Positions 9,031 to 16,829 of a stretch of 64,000 bases of DNA are shown piece by piece; positions within the stretch are counted from its first letter, which is position 1, and every line of letters begins with the position of its first letter. Both the position numbers and the translations under genes were made by a program. A model generated the notes under the pieces. The model made no database searches. It worked only from the letters and a program-made list of their open reading frames with translations, and was not told the origin of the DNA. Origin of the DNA: Spirochaetota bacterium (GTDB lineage: Bacteria > Spirochaetota > Spirochaetia > Treponematales > Treponemataceae); contig JAEZST010000018.1 in assembly GCA_023443865.1 (NCBI GenBank), positions 62,001-126,000 of the forward strand, given 5' to 3'.

Positions 9031-10068
9031 ATGGCAGAATCCGACAGAAACGAAATTTACCTCTCTTCGAGCCCGCACTACTCGGTTCCGCTGACCACCA
9101 GTCACGTGATGTTCGCGGTAGTAACGGCGCTCTTGCCCATCGCCGCCTTCGGCGTGTGGCTTTACGGCATTCCCGCCCTGGTGACCATCGTGGTATCCGT
9201 GGCGTGCACCGTCGGCTTTGAGGCGGGCTTTCGGGCCCTTACCAAGCAGGATATCCGGGTCGGCGACTATTCGGCGGTGATTACCGGTCTCCTCCTCGCC
9301 CTCGTGCTGCCCCCCTCGACGCCGGTATGGATGACCGTGCTCGGCGCGTTCTTCTCAATCGTGATCGCCAAGGAATTCTTCGGCGGTCTCGGGGCGAACG
9401 TGTTCAATCCCGCGCTCTCTGGCCGCGCGTTCCTCCTCGTGAGCTTCGCGACCAGCCTGACCAAGTGGACGAAGCCCTTCACCGGGTTGGACGCGGTATC
9501 CGCCGCGACGACCCTCTCCTACGTGAAGCCCGGCGAGAACCCCGTGCTCGACGCGGGCGCGATCGCCGCCAAGCTCGGCTTAACCTCCGCCCCCGACGTG
9601 TACCTCAAGCTCTTCTTGGGCCAGCGCGCGGGCTCCATCGGGGAATCGCCCGTCTTCCTCATCCTCATCGCCTTCGTCCTGCTCGTCGCGGCGAAAGTGA
9701 TCGACTGGCGGGCCCCGGTTTCGATGATGGCCACGGCCGTGGCCGTTTCCTGGATAGCGGGAATAGACCCCCTGATCAGCCTTCTTTCCGGCGGTCTCGT
9801 TTTCGGCGCCGTGTTCATGGCCACCGATTACGCCACGAGCCCCGTAACCCCGATGGGTCGGATCATCTTCGGCATTGGCTGCGGCCTTATCACGGGCCTT
9901 ATCCGCGTGGCCGGCGGCTACCCGGAAGGCGTCATGTTCAGTATCCTCATCATGAACTCGGTCGTGCCCTTCCTGAACCGGATCATCGTGAAAAAGTACG
10001 GATGGGTAAAGCCGGCGAAACCCGCTAAGGCCGCCGCCGCGGGCGCGGCCCAGGGGGGCGCCAAATGA
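9031..10068 (+). CDS. rnfD: Rnf complex subunit D (membrane, covalent FMN)
   Basis: This 345-residue integral membrane protein with about nine hydrophobic segments is homologous to NqrB. The stretch LDAVSAATTL matches the site where FMN is attached to a threonine. The start ATG lies two bases after the rnfC stop; longer in-frame upstream sequence only overlaps rnfC. The end overlaps rnfG in an ATGA junction, so the genes are translationally coupled. The C-terminus ends in an Ala/Lys-rich tail. Confidence 0.95.
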   Translation: MAESDRNEIYLSSSPHYSVPLTTSHVMFAVVTALLPIAAFGVWLYGIPALVTIVVSVACTVGFEAGFRALTKQDIRVGDYSAVITGLLLALVLPPSTPVWMTVLGAFFSIVIAKEFFGGLGANVFNPALSGRAFLLVSFATSLTKWTKPFTGLDAVSAATTLSYVKPGENPVLDAGAIAAKLGLTSAPDVYLKLFLGQRAGSIGESPVFLILIAFVLLVAAKVIDWRAPVSMMATAVAVSWIAGIDPLISLLSGGLVFGAVFMATDYATSPVTPMGRIIFGIGCGLITGLIRVAGGYPEGVMFSILIMNSVVPFLNRIIVKKYGWVKPAKPAKAAAAGAAQGGAK

Positions 10069-10616
10069 AAACCATGTTCAAGCTTTCCTTTTCCCTCGCC
10101 GCGTACGCCGTGGTAGCCTGCGTGGGCCTCGCGTTCGTGTACCAGGCGACCTCGCCGCTTATTGCCGCCGCCGCGGAACGCGAAACCCAGGCCGCCCTCA
10201 AGGTGGTTTTTCCCGAGGCCTCGTCCTTTGAGGCCGTGGGCGAAAAGCTGGATTCCGGCGCGAAAAACGTGACCTTCGACAAGGCCTATCTCGCGAAATC
10301 GGATTCGCTCACCATCGGCATGGTCATTCAGGTGACCGGCCCGACCTACGGGAGTTCCACCGTCGTCGTGGGCGTGGGTTCCGACGGAAAGCTGAAGCCC
10401 CTCCGGTTCCTCGCCAACTCCGATACCCCGGGTCTCGGCACCAAAACCGCAAAGTCGCCCTTCATCGACCAGTTCACGGCCAAGCCGGCCACGGACGCGT
10501 TCAAGGTCGGCCAGGACGTTGTCGCCATTTCCGGCGCAACCATCTCCTCCAAGGCGGTCGCGAACCTCGTGAAGCTCGCCGCGACGAAGGCCGACGCCTT
10601 CCTCGCCGCCCGGTAA
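10065..10616 (+). CDS. rnfG: Rnf complex subunit G (FMN-binding, periplasmic face)
   Basis: This 183-residue protein has one N-terminal membrane anchor (about residues 7-28) and an FMN-binding domain. The covalent FMN site is the threonine in SGATISS near residue 162; GLGTK, near 123, is also conserved in the family. It relays electrons between RnfD and RnfE/A. The ATG overlaps the rnfD stop. Confidence 0.95.
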   Translation: MKTMFKLSFSLAAYAVVACVGLAFVYQATSPLIAAAAERETQAALKVVFPEASSFEAVGEKLDSGAKNVTFDKAYLAKSDSLTIGMVIQVTGPTYGSSTVVVGVGSDGKLKPLRFLANSDTPGLGTKTAKSPFIDQFTAKPATDAFKVGQDVVAISGATISSKAVANLVKLAATKADAFLAAR

Positions 10617-10631
10617 TATAAGGAGACCGTC

Positions 10632-11285
10632 ATGAAAAACTACGGAAAACTGTTCACGAACGGCCTCGTCCGCGAGAACCCGCTTCTCGCGCTGATGATC
10701 GGGCTTTGTTCGTCCCTCGCGGTCACCACCACGGTGGCCAACGGAATCGGCATGGGCATCGCGATGACCTTCGTGCTCCTCATGAGCGAGATCATTATCA
10801 GCCTGTTCCGCAAGCTCATCCCCGATTCGATCCGCATACCGGTGTTCATCATCGTCATCGCCTCGTTCACCACGATCGTGGACCTGTCGATGCAGGCGTT
10901 TACCCCGGAACTGTCGAAGTCCATGGGCGTATTCATTCCCCTCATCGTCGTTAACTGCATCATCATGGGCCGCGTGGAGTCTTTCGCCTCCAAGCGATCC
11001 GTGGACGAGGTGGTGTTCGATTCCCTCGGCATGGGGCTCGGCTATACCTGGGTCCTCGTGGGCATCTCGCTGGTGCGGGAACTGATCGGCGCGGGTACCG
11101 TGCTCGGGCTCCGCGTGATCCCCGAGGCGTATACCGTCGGCTTCTTCGCCCAATCCCCGGGCGGCTTCTTCGTGTTCGGCATGTTCATCGCGCTGAATCT
11201 CCTGTTTACCCGAATGCTTGAGAATAAACGCGCGGGCCATAAAGCCGACGATAAGTCGGCGCAGTTTCAAGGAGCGGCCAAATGA
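10632..11285 (+). CDS. rnfE: Rnf complex subunit E (membrane)
   Basis: This 217-residue integral membrane subunit is homologous to NqrD. It opens with the typical phrase 'FTNGLVRENPLLALMIGLC' and has six hydrophobic segments. Conserved cysteines (CSSL near residue 26 and NCIIMGR near 110) fit the membrane Fe-S site shared with RnfA. An AAGGAG site lies 7 bases upstream, and the end overlaps rnfA by four bases. Confidence 0.95.
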   Translation: MKNYGKLFTNGLVRENPLLALMIGLCSSLAVTTTVANGIGMGIAMTFVLLMSEIIISLFRKLIPDSIRIPVFIIVIASFTTIVDLSMQAFTPELSKSMGVFIPLIVVNCIIMGRVESFASKRSVDEVVFDSLGMGLGYTWVLVGISLVRELIGAGTVLGLRVIPEAYTVGFFAQSPGGFFVFGMFIALNLLFTRMLENKRAGHKADDKSAQFQGAAK

Positions 11286-11860
11286 ACCCGTACCTGAGCA
11301 TATTCCTCTCGGCCATGCTCATTCAGAACGTCGTGCTCATGCGCTTCCTCGCGCTGTGCCCGTTCATCGGCATGTCCACCGACGTGAAAAAATCCACGGG
11401 CATGGGCATCGCGGTCCTCTTCGTGACCGTTCTCGCCACCGCGGTGACGTATCCGCTGTATAACTTCGTCCTCGTTCCCCTGCACCTCGAGTTCATGAAG
11501 ATCCTGACATTTATCCTGGTCATCGCGAGTCTCGTGCAGCTGGTGGAATTCTACCTGAAGAAGTCGGCCCCGGCGCTGTACGGTTCCATGGGCGTGTACC
11601 TCGCTCTGATCACCACGAACTGCGCTATCCTCGCGGTTACCTTCGACGTGATCGTGAAGGGCTACAGCTTTACCGAATCGATCGTATACGCCACCGGCGC
11701 CGCGGCGGGCTTTATCGTGTCGCTCCTCCTCCTCGCGGGCATTCGCGAGCGGATCAAGATCGCCCCGATTCCCTCGTTCCTGAAGGGAACACCGATTCTC
11801 TTCATCGCGGCCGCCCTGCTTTCCATGGCCTTCGGCGGTTTCTCCGGCCTGATTAAATAA
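11282..11860 (+). CDS. rnfA: Rnf complex subunit A (membrane)
   Basis: This 192-residue integral membrane subunit is homologous to NqrE and to RnfE. It has six hydrophobic segments. Cysteines in the LALCPFIG and TNCAIL segments match the positions that, with RnfE, hold the intramembrane Fe-S cluster. ATG overlaps the rnfE stop. It probably contributes to the ion path. Confidence 0.95.
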   Translation: MNPYLSIFLSAMLIQNVVLMRFLALCPFIGMSTDVKKSTGMGIAVLFVTVLATAVTYPLYNFVLVPLHLEFMKILTFILVIASLVQLVEFYLKKSAPALYGSMGVYLALITTNCAILAVTFDVIVKGYSFTESIVYATGAAAGFIVSLLLLAGIRERIKIAPIPSFLKGTPILFIAAALLSMAFGGFSGLIK

Positions 11861-11872
11861 GGAGCTGATGAG

Positions 11873-12691
11873 ATGAACGTAATCGTGACAACCCTTGTCG
11901 TATCCCTGGTTCTTTCGGCCCTGCTCGGCTTTTTGCTCGGTTTTTTCAAGAAGGTTTTCCACGTCGAGGTGGACCCGACCGAGTCTGCGGTGCGGGCCGC
12001 GCTGCCGGGCGCCAACTGCGGCGCCTGCGGCTATCCGGGCTGCGACGGGCTCGCGGCGGCCATCGTTCGCGGCGACGCCCCGGTAAACGCCTGCCCGGTG
12101 GGGGGCGCATCGTGCGCGGCCGAAGTTGGCCGCATTATGGGCGTGGAAGGTTCGGCGGAAAAGAATGTCGCCATGCTCCTGTGCCAGGGATCGACCGAAT
12201 TCTGCAAGCCCAAGGCCGAGTACGTAGGCGTTAAGACCTGCCGGGCGGCGAAGCTCTCGGTCAACGGGACGAAGCTTTGCGACTACGCCTGTATGGGCTT
12301 CGGGGACTGCGAGGCCGCGTGCCCCTTCGACGCGATTCACGTCGGTGCCGACGGGCTGCCCCGCGTGGACTATGCCAAGTGCACGGGATGCGGCATCTGC
12401 GTGGCCGAGTGCCCGCAGCGAACGCTGACCCTGACTCCCTTCGAGAGAAAGGGCGCGATCGCCCTTTGTTCCAACCGCAACCCGCGGAAGGCCCAGGTAA
12501 TCAAGGACTGCAAGATCGGCTGCATCAAGTGCATGAAGTGCGAGAAGGTCTGCCCGAAAAGCGCCATCAAGGTGACCGACGGCATACCGGTCGTGGATTA
12601 CGCCCTGTGCGATTCCTGCGGCGAATGCGTGAAAGCCTGTCCCACCCACGTGCTTGCCCTTATTGAAGAGAAGGTCGCCCTCGTGCGATAA
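11873..12691 (+). CDS. rnfB: Rnf complex subunit B (ferredoxin-accepting, multi Fe-S)
   Basis: This 272-residue protein has an N-terminal membrane helix (about residues 3-25) followed by the cluster motif NCGACGYPGCDG near 45. Four further ferredoxin-like cysteine groups follow: CDYACMGFGDCEAACP, CTGCGICVAECP, CIKCMKCEKVCP and CDSCGECVKACP. It receives electrons from reduced ferredoxin. The AAGGAG before the ATG is good. It is the last gene of the operon, and its final codons overlap a promoter for era. Confidence 0.95.
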   Translation: MNVIVTTLVVSLVLSALLGFLLGFFKKVFHVEVDPTESAVRAALPGANCGACGYPGCDGLAAAIVRGDAPVNACPVGGASCAAEVGRIMGVEGSAEKNVAMLLCQGSTEFCKPKAEYVGVKTCRAAKLSVNGTKLCDYACMGFGDCEAACPFDAIHVGADGLPRVDYAKCTGCGICVAECPQRTLTLTPFERKGAIALCSNRNPRKAQVIKDCKIGCIKCMKCEKVCPKSAIKVTDGIPVVDYALCDSCGECVKACPTHVLALIEEKVALVR

Positions 12692-12692
12692 T
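12663..12692 (+). promoter_or_regulatory. Internal promoter for era, predicted leaderless
   Basis: TTGAAG (12663-12668), an 18-base spacer and GATAAT (12687-12692) sit inside the end of rnfB. The -10 contains the rnfB stop codon. The era ATG follows after 7 bases, with no Shine-Dalgarno sequence. Confidence 0.6.
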
Positions 12693-12699
12693 CGGACCC

Positions 12700-13626
12700 A
12701 TGTCCGATACCAAAGATACCGCCCCGGCGGGGGGCAAAAAGCTCTCCGCCGTCGTGGCGATCATCGGCCGGCCCTCGGCCGGCAAGTCCACCTTCCTGAA
12801 TACCGCCTGCGGCGAGAAGGTTTCCATCGTTTCGCCCGTGCCCCAGACCACGCGGAACGCCATTCGCGGCATCGTGAACGGCAGCCGCGGCCAGCTCGTC
12901 TTCGTGGACACGCCCGGCTATCACGAGTCCGACAAGAAATTCAACCAGCTCCTTCGGGGCATCGCCCATGACCGACTGCCCGAGGCTGACGCGATACTCT
13001 ACCTGATCGACGCCGCGCGGGAGCCGGGACGGGAAGAGGAACTTATCGCCGCCATGCTCGCACGCGCCAGCGCGCGGGTCGTCGTGGGGATCAACAAGAC
13101 CGACCTGGCCTCGGCGAAGGCGGCTCCCGTCCGCGCCTTTCTCGCCCAACATCTTCCCGATATTCCCGAAGACCGAATTTTCGAGATCTCGGCCGAGAAG
13201 GACACCAATATCGACCCCCTTCTCGTGCGGCTATTCGACCTGGCTCCCGAGGGCGACATCCTGTATCCCGAGGAATTCTACACCGACCAGGACGTCGACT
13301 TCCGAATCGCGGAGATAATCCGGGAAAAGGCCATGCTCAATACCCGGGAGGAGATTCCCCACGCGATTTACGTTGAGATCGCGGACCTGGAAATGCGGCG
13401 AAACGGCAAGGAGCTTTGGGTGCGGTCGTTCCTCGTGGTGGAGCGCGAAAGCCAAAAGTCCATGGTGATCGGGAAGGGGGCCTCGATGATCAAGAAGATC
13501 CGAACCGAGGCCCAAAAGGAACTTAATCAGATTTTCCCCTATCACATACAGCTTGACCTGCAGGTGAAGGTAAACAAAAACTGGCGGCAAAAGGACCCGA
13601 TTATCGGCAGGCTTACGAAGCGGTAG
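12700..13626 (+). CDS. era: GTPase Era
   Basis: This 308-residue GTPase binds the 3' end of 16S rRNA during 30S assembly. The G motifs are visible: G1 GRPSAGKST (near residue 23), G3 DTPG (near 69) and G4 NKTD (near 130), with the C-terminal KH domain after about residue 215 carrying GKGASMIKKI. The N-terminus is about 15 residues longer than in E. coli Era. The gene probably has its own promoter as well as rnf read-through. Confidence 0.95.
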   Translation: MSDTKDTAPAGGKKLSAVVAIIGRPSAGKSTFLNTACGEKVSIVSPVPQTTRNAIRGIVNGSRGQLVFVDTPGYHESDKKFNQLLRGIAHDRLPEADAILYLIDAAREPGREEELIAAMLARASARVVVGINKTDLASAKAAPVRAFLAQHLPDIPEDRIFEISAEKDTNIDPLLVRLFDLAPEGDILYPEEFYTDQDVDFRIAEIIREKAMLNTREEIPHAIYVEIADLEMRRNGKELWVRSFLVVERESQKSMVIGKGASMIKKIRTEAQKELNQIFPYHIQLDLQVKVNKNWRQKDPIIGRLTKR

Positions 13627-13633
13627 CCTGAGC

Positions 13634-13674
13634 GTGACCTAGTCACGGTGCGGGATCGGGCGCTTCGGTATACT
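13634..13674 (+). promoter_or_regulatory. Possible -10 box and inverted repeat before the CxxxCP membrane protein gene
   Basis: GTGAC-CTA-GTCAC (13634-13646) is a short perfect inverted repeat. TATACT (13669-13674) follows and ends 10 bases before the ATG. No convincing -35 is seen, so the repeat may be an activator or repressor site. Confidence 0.35.
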
Positions 13675-13684
13675 TTCACGTATC

Positions 13685-14188
13685 ATGACGCCCCTCACGC
13701 CACGCTTTTACGACGGCCTTTGGAAATGGCTTTCGCCGCCCCTGATTCTCCTTATCTCGGTCGCCGGATTCTTTTGGCCCGCGGCAGGACTTGCCGTCCC
13801 GGTCCTGATCCTGGCCGCCTTGGGTTTCAACGCGTTCGGCCGGCGCTCCTTTTGCGCCGGCGTATGCCCCAACGGAAGGGCCCTTTCGGCTTCTTTCACC
13901 CGCCTTAGCCGCGGCAAGCCGCTTCCCCGCGTACTTCGCTCCCCCATGGCCCGAAACGCCCTGTGCGCCTTCATGCTCTTCTGCGTAATCAACCTCCTTT
14001 CCCGAACCGGCGGGGAGTGGGCCCTGGTGGGCAGGGTTTTTTGGCTCATGTATACGGTTTCCGTCGGTCTCGGCGCGGCGATGGCGTTGTTTTGGAAACC
14101 CCGCGCCTGGTGCGCAGTCTGTCCCATGGGAACCCTGCAGGATACCCTCGGCTCGGGAGCGCGAAAAAAACGGGGGCCGGTTCTGTGA
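13685..14188 (+). CDS. Small membrane protein with two CxxxCP/CxxCP sites (NapH/NosR-like Fe-S protein)
   Basis: This 167-residue protein has about four hydrophobic segments. Two short cysteine motifs, FCAGVCPNG near residue 56 and WCAVCPMGTLQD near 141, resemble the polyferredoxin-type membrane domain of NapH, NosR and CcoG-like proteins, but the classical soluble [4Fe-4S] ferredoxin motifs of those proteins are absent. It could carry a redox centre or bind a metal at the membrane. Its neighbour is a small DUF2892-type protein. Function is not established. Confidence 0.6.
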   Translation: MTPLTPRFYDGLWKWLSPPLILLISVAGFFWPAAGLAVPVLILAALGFNAFGRRSFCAGVCPNGRALSASFTRLSRGKPLPRVLRSPMARNALCAFMLFCVINLLSRTGGEWALVGRVFWLMYTVSVGLGAAMALFWKPRAWCAVCPMGTLQDTLGSGARKKRGPVL

Positions 14189-14271
14189 CTTTGGCACGGA
14201 TTGCCGCGCGTTCCAAGGCGTATATTTGTCTCAATAACGAAAAGGGGCCTACATTGCCCCGGGAGGCACTT

Positions 14272-14466
14272 ATGAAAAAGAACGTGGGAAAAGTCGATAG
14301 GGTCGTGCGCGCGATCGCGGGACTCGCGCTGGTTGCGGCCGGCCTGGCGTTCGCGGGCTCGGGCCTGTGGTGGCTGGCCATCGTGGGCGCGGTGCTGCTC
14401 GCGACCGCGGCTGTGCGCGTATGCCCGCTCTACCTTCCCCTCCATATCGATACCGTAGGCAAATAA
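14272..14466 (+). CDS. DUF2892-type (YgaP-like) inner-membrane protein
   Basis: This 64-residue protein starts at an ATG with GGGAGG five bases upstream. It shows the family pattern: KKNVGKVDRVVRAIAGL at the start, one or two membrane helices, and a CPLY motif near the end (VCPLYLPLHIDT). DUF2892 proteins are small membrane proteins often linked to rhodanese or thiosulfate metabolism. No rhodanese is nearby here. Confidence 0.85.
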   Translation: MKKNVGKVDRVVRAIAGLALVAAGLAFAGSGLWWLAIVGAVLLATAAVRVCPLYLPLHIDTVGK

Positions 14467-14471
14467 AAAAA

Positions 14472-14505
14472 GCCCCGAGGAAAGGCAATGCCGTTTCCTC
14501 GGGGC
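14472..14505 (-). terminator. Rho-independent terminator of the aroDE-rpiA transcript
   Basis: A perfect 12-pair stem (14472-14483 with 14494-14505) is followed by seven T residues on the minus strand. It lies 19 bases past the rpiA stop. The plus strand has no T-tract after it. Confidence 0.9.
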
Positions 14506-14524
14506 CATGTACGCGCCTCGGGTA

Positions 14525-15289
14525 TCAGATTCTGCTTTCCACGGTTCCGTCGGCGCGCGCCACGTAGATTATGGGCGGGTTTTTGGTGAATAAGCCGTTT
14601 TCAACCACCCCGACGATGGCATTGACGGTATCTTCCATTTCCGGGGGATTCACGGGCGACGAGCCGTCGGCGCGTCGGGCCCACGTACAGTCAAGGATCA
14701 GGTTGCCGTTATCTGTGACCACGGGACCCGCCTTTCGTACCCCTTCGCGAAGGACCGCCGTCGCGCCCAGCCTTGCCAGCGCCGCGGCGACGCTGACGCG
14801 CGCCTCGGGAATAACCTCCACGGGGAGGGCAAACGCCGTCCCGAGGTGGTCGACCGCCTTGGATGAATCGGCGACGATCACGAACCGCGCGGCGTTATAG
14901 GCCACGATCTTTTCGAGCAGCAAGGCCGCGCCGCCGCCCTTTATGAGGTGGCCCTCGGGGGTCGCCTCGTCGGCGCCGTCGATGGCGAGATCAAGCGAGC
15001 CCCCGATTTCCCGCGCGTTCATCGAATACGCGGGTATGCCGAGGTCCTCGCAGGCGATGGCGGTCTGAAAGCTCGTGGGAACGGCGCGAATGCCCGCGAG
15101 TACCCCTTCCTTCATCAATTCGGCGATCCGCCGTACCGCGGGCATGGCGGTCGATCCGGTGCCGAGCCCCAGTTTCATGCCGGCCCGCAGCAGCCCCCGC
15201 CGTACGAGGTCGTCTACCGCGAACCGCGCCACCAGTTCCTTCTGGGCCGCGGCGCTCAGGGCGCCCGCGCTCGCTTTCTCATTGGGCAT
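14525..15289 (-). CDS. rpiA: Ribose-5-phosphate isomerase A
   Basis: This 254-residue enzyme interconverts ribose 5-phosphate and ribulose 5-phosphate in the pentose phosphate pathway. Key motifs are GLGTGSTA (near residue 41), DGADE (near 97) and KGGGAALLLEKIVA (near 108), which include the catalytic acid and lysine of the family. The ATG at 15289 is preferred over a TTG six bases upstream because GGGAG lies 7 bases before it. It overlaps the aroDE stop by 11 bases, so the two genes are co-translated. Confidence 0.93.
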   Translation of the reverse strand: MPNEKASAGALSAAAQKELVARFAVDDLVRRGLLRAGMKLGLGTGSTAMPAVRRIAELMKEGVLAGIRAVPTSFQTAIACEDLGIPAYSMNAREIGGSLDLAIDGADEATPEGHLIKGGGAALLLEKIVAYNAARFVIVADSSKAVDHLGTAFALPVEVIPEARVSVAAALARLGATAVLREGVRKAGPVVTDNGNLILDCTWARRADGSSPVNPPEMEDTVNAIVGVVENGLFTKNPPIIYVARADGTVESRI

Positions 15290-16766
15290 ATTCAACTCCC
15301 GTGAACATTTCGTATTGTATATAGGCCTGATATTGCAGCATGGTATACCCGTTGCAGGTCTTGCAGCCCGCCTTTTCGGCGCGGCGGAGCATCTTCGTCT
15401 TTTCGGGATTGTAAATCACGTCGTACACGTACTCGGTGCCGTTAAAGGCGTAGAAGTCAATGGGATCGTCCTCGAGATCGGGGAACATTCCGACGCTGGT
15501 GGTCTGCACGATCAGGTCCGAATAGTTTTCGAGCGTGATCCGGTTTCCCGCGTCCAGCGTGGCCCACTTGAAGTTGTACTTTTGGGCGAGCTCCCGGGCC
15601 TTGTCGGTGGTACGGTTGAACACGCAGGCCTTGCCGCCCAGTTCCCATACCACGTGCGCGATGGCCTTTGCCGCGCCTCCCGCTCCCACTATGGCCACCT
15701 TCATCCGCTTGAGGTCCTTCCTGCCGAGGAATTCGAGGAGCGCCCTGCTGAATCCCGGCGCGTCGGTGTTGTAGCCGTGCCAGGCGTCGCCCTGCTTCAG
15801 GATGGTATTGCAGGCCCCGATCTCTCCCGTTTGGGCGGAGATTTGGTCCAGGTTCGGTATTACCGATTCCTTGAACGGATGCGTGACCGAAAGCCCGCCG
15901 ATTCCCGTTTCTTCGGCGAAGTCGATGGCCTCGTCCACGTTTTCCGCCTTGATGGGTACGTATACCGCGTCGATGCCTTGCTTGCGGTATTCTGCGTTAT
16001 GGATAAGCGGGCTCGACGTGATGGTAAGGGGGTTTCCCGTTATGCCGAAGACGCGGGTTTTAGGGCCCAGGTTGCGGATATTGTAAATTTCGTTAAGGGT
16101 GATGGGATCGAGCTGGCCCAGGATATTCTCGCTCTTCCGCACGTTCTCCTCGCTCGTTACGTACACGATCGAAGAGCCGATGATCGGCGCGAGAATGCGC
16201 GAGGGCATGCCGTAGGTCCCCATGGCGATGAGTATGTAATCGTCTCCCTCGCATTGCTTGGCCTCGTGAAAGAGCCGGGTTACGTCGGAAAGGTTTCGGG
16301 GCATGAAGGCGATTTTCGCTATTTCGTCCTTCGTTCTCCTGAGTTTCTGGACCCTGGAGCGAAGGTCGCCCACGGGGCCGTTCATATCGTGCACGCTACG
16401 GATTATCTTGGTGCCGAAAGCCCGGGCGGCTTCCTCGATGCTGGGTACCGCGAGGTCCTCTTCCAGGTCGATGTAGGCGAAGTTTTTGCGGTGGTCCGTG
16501 TCGGCGAACGCGAGGCCCCGGGCAAGGAGGGCGATTCGCGAGCCCTCCCCCTCGGCGAATTTGCCCCCGTCCGAGGTACGGCGAATCGTCAGGACGCAGG
16601 GAAGGGCGGCCATTTCCGGGAATCGGCGGAATTTCAGCCGTTCTTCCGGGATCAGGCAGTCCACGCGAAGTTCCGCGATATCGATCCACGACCGGTAGAG
16701 CTCCACCAGGGCCAAATTTTCGTGGATGGTGGGAGCCGTCAGTACCAGGCAAATTTTCGTTTTCAT
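15279..16766 (-). CDS. aroDE: Bifunctional 3-dehydroquinate dehydratase / shikimate dehydrogenase
   Basis: This 495-residue fusion covers steps three and four of the shikimate pathway. Residues 1-225 are a type I dehydroquinase with His126 (SVHD) and the Schiff-base Lys151 (AKIAFMP). Residues about 238-495 are shikimate dehydrogenase with SVTHPFKES (Lys299), GYNTDAPGF (Asp335), the NADP site VGAGGAAKA and FNRTTDKA. The same order is known from plants and chlamydiae. There is no Shine-Dalgarno; the ATG follows a -10 box by 7 bases. Confidence 0.93.
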   Translation of the reverse strand: MKTKICLVLTAPTIHENLALVELYRSWIDIAELRVDCLIPEERLKFRRFPEMAALPCVLTIRRTSDGGKFAEGEGSRIALLARGLAFADTDHRKNFAYIDLEEDLAVPSIEEAARAFGTKIIRSVHDMNGPVGDLRSRVQKLRRTKDEIAKIAFMPRNLSDVTRLFHEAKQCEGDDYILIAMGTYGMPSRILAPIIGSSIVYVTSEENVRKSENILGQLDPITLNEIYNIRNLGPKTRVFGITGNPLTITSSPLIHNAEYRKQGIDAVYVPIKAENVDEAIDFAEETGIGGLSVTHPFKESVIPNLDQISAQTGEIGACNTILKQGDAWHGYNTDAPGFSRALLEFLGRKDLKRMKVAIVGAGGAAKAIAHVVWELGGKACVFNRTTDKARELAQKYNFKWATLDAGNRITLENYSDLIVQTTSVGMFPDLEDDPIDFYAFNGTEYVYDVIYNPEKTKMLRRAEKAGCKTCNGYTMLQYQAYIQYEMFTGVEYAQ

Positions 16767-16773
16767 GGGAAGG

Positions 16774-16803
16774 AGTATACAAAAAAAGGGCGCCCGCGTT
16801 CAA
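16774..16803 (-). promoter_or_regulatory. aroDE promoter, predicted leaderless and nested in a terminator
   Basis: On the minus strand TTGAAC (16803-16798), an 18-base spacer and TATACT (16779-16774) lead, after 7 bases, to the aroDE ATG. The -35 and spacer lie inside the terminator hairpin of the PASTA gene. Confidence 0.6.
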
Positions 16804-16814
16804 CGCCGGCGCCC
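16788..16814 (-). terminator. Terminator of the def-fmt-PASTA operon
   Basis: A 13-base stem with a single mismatch (16788-16800 with 16802-16814) is followed by seven T residues on the minus strand. It lies 15 bases after the PASTA gene stop. Confidence 0.85.
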
Positions 16815-16829
16815 TTCGGTTCGCTCGTA

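Noticed and set aside
7502..11270. Long minus-strand frames opposite rnfC, rnfD and rnfE
   Set aside because: The products are His/Gly/Arg-rich and lack any motif, while the plus strand holds unmistakable rnf genes.
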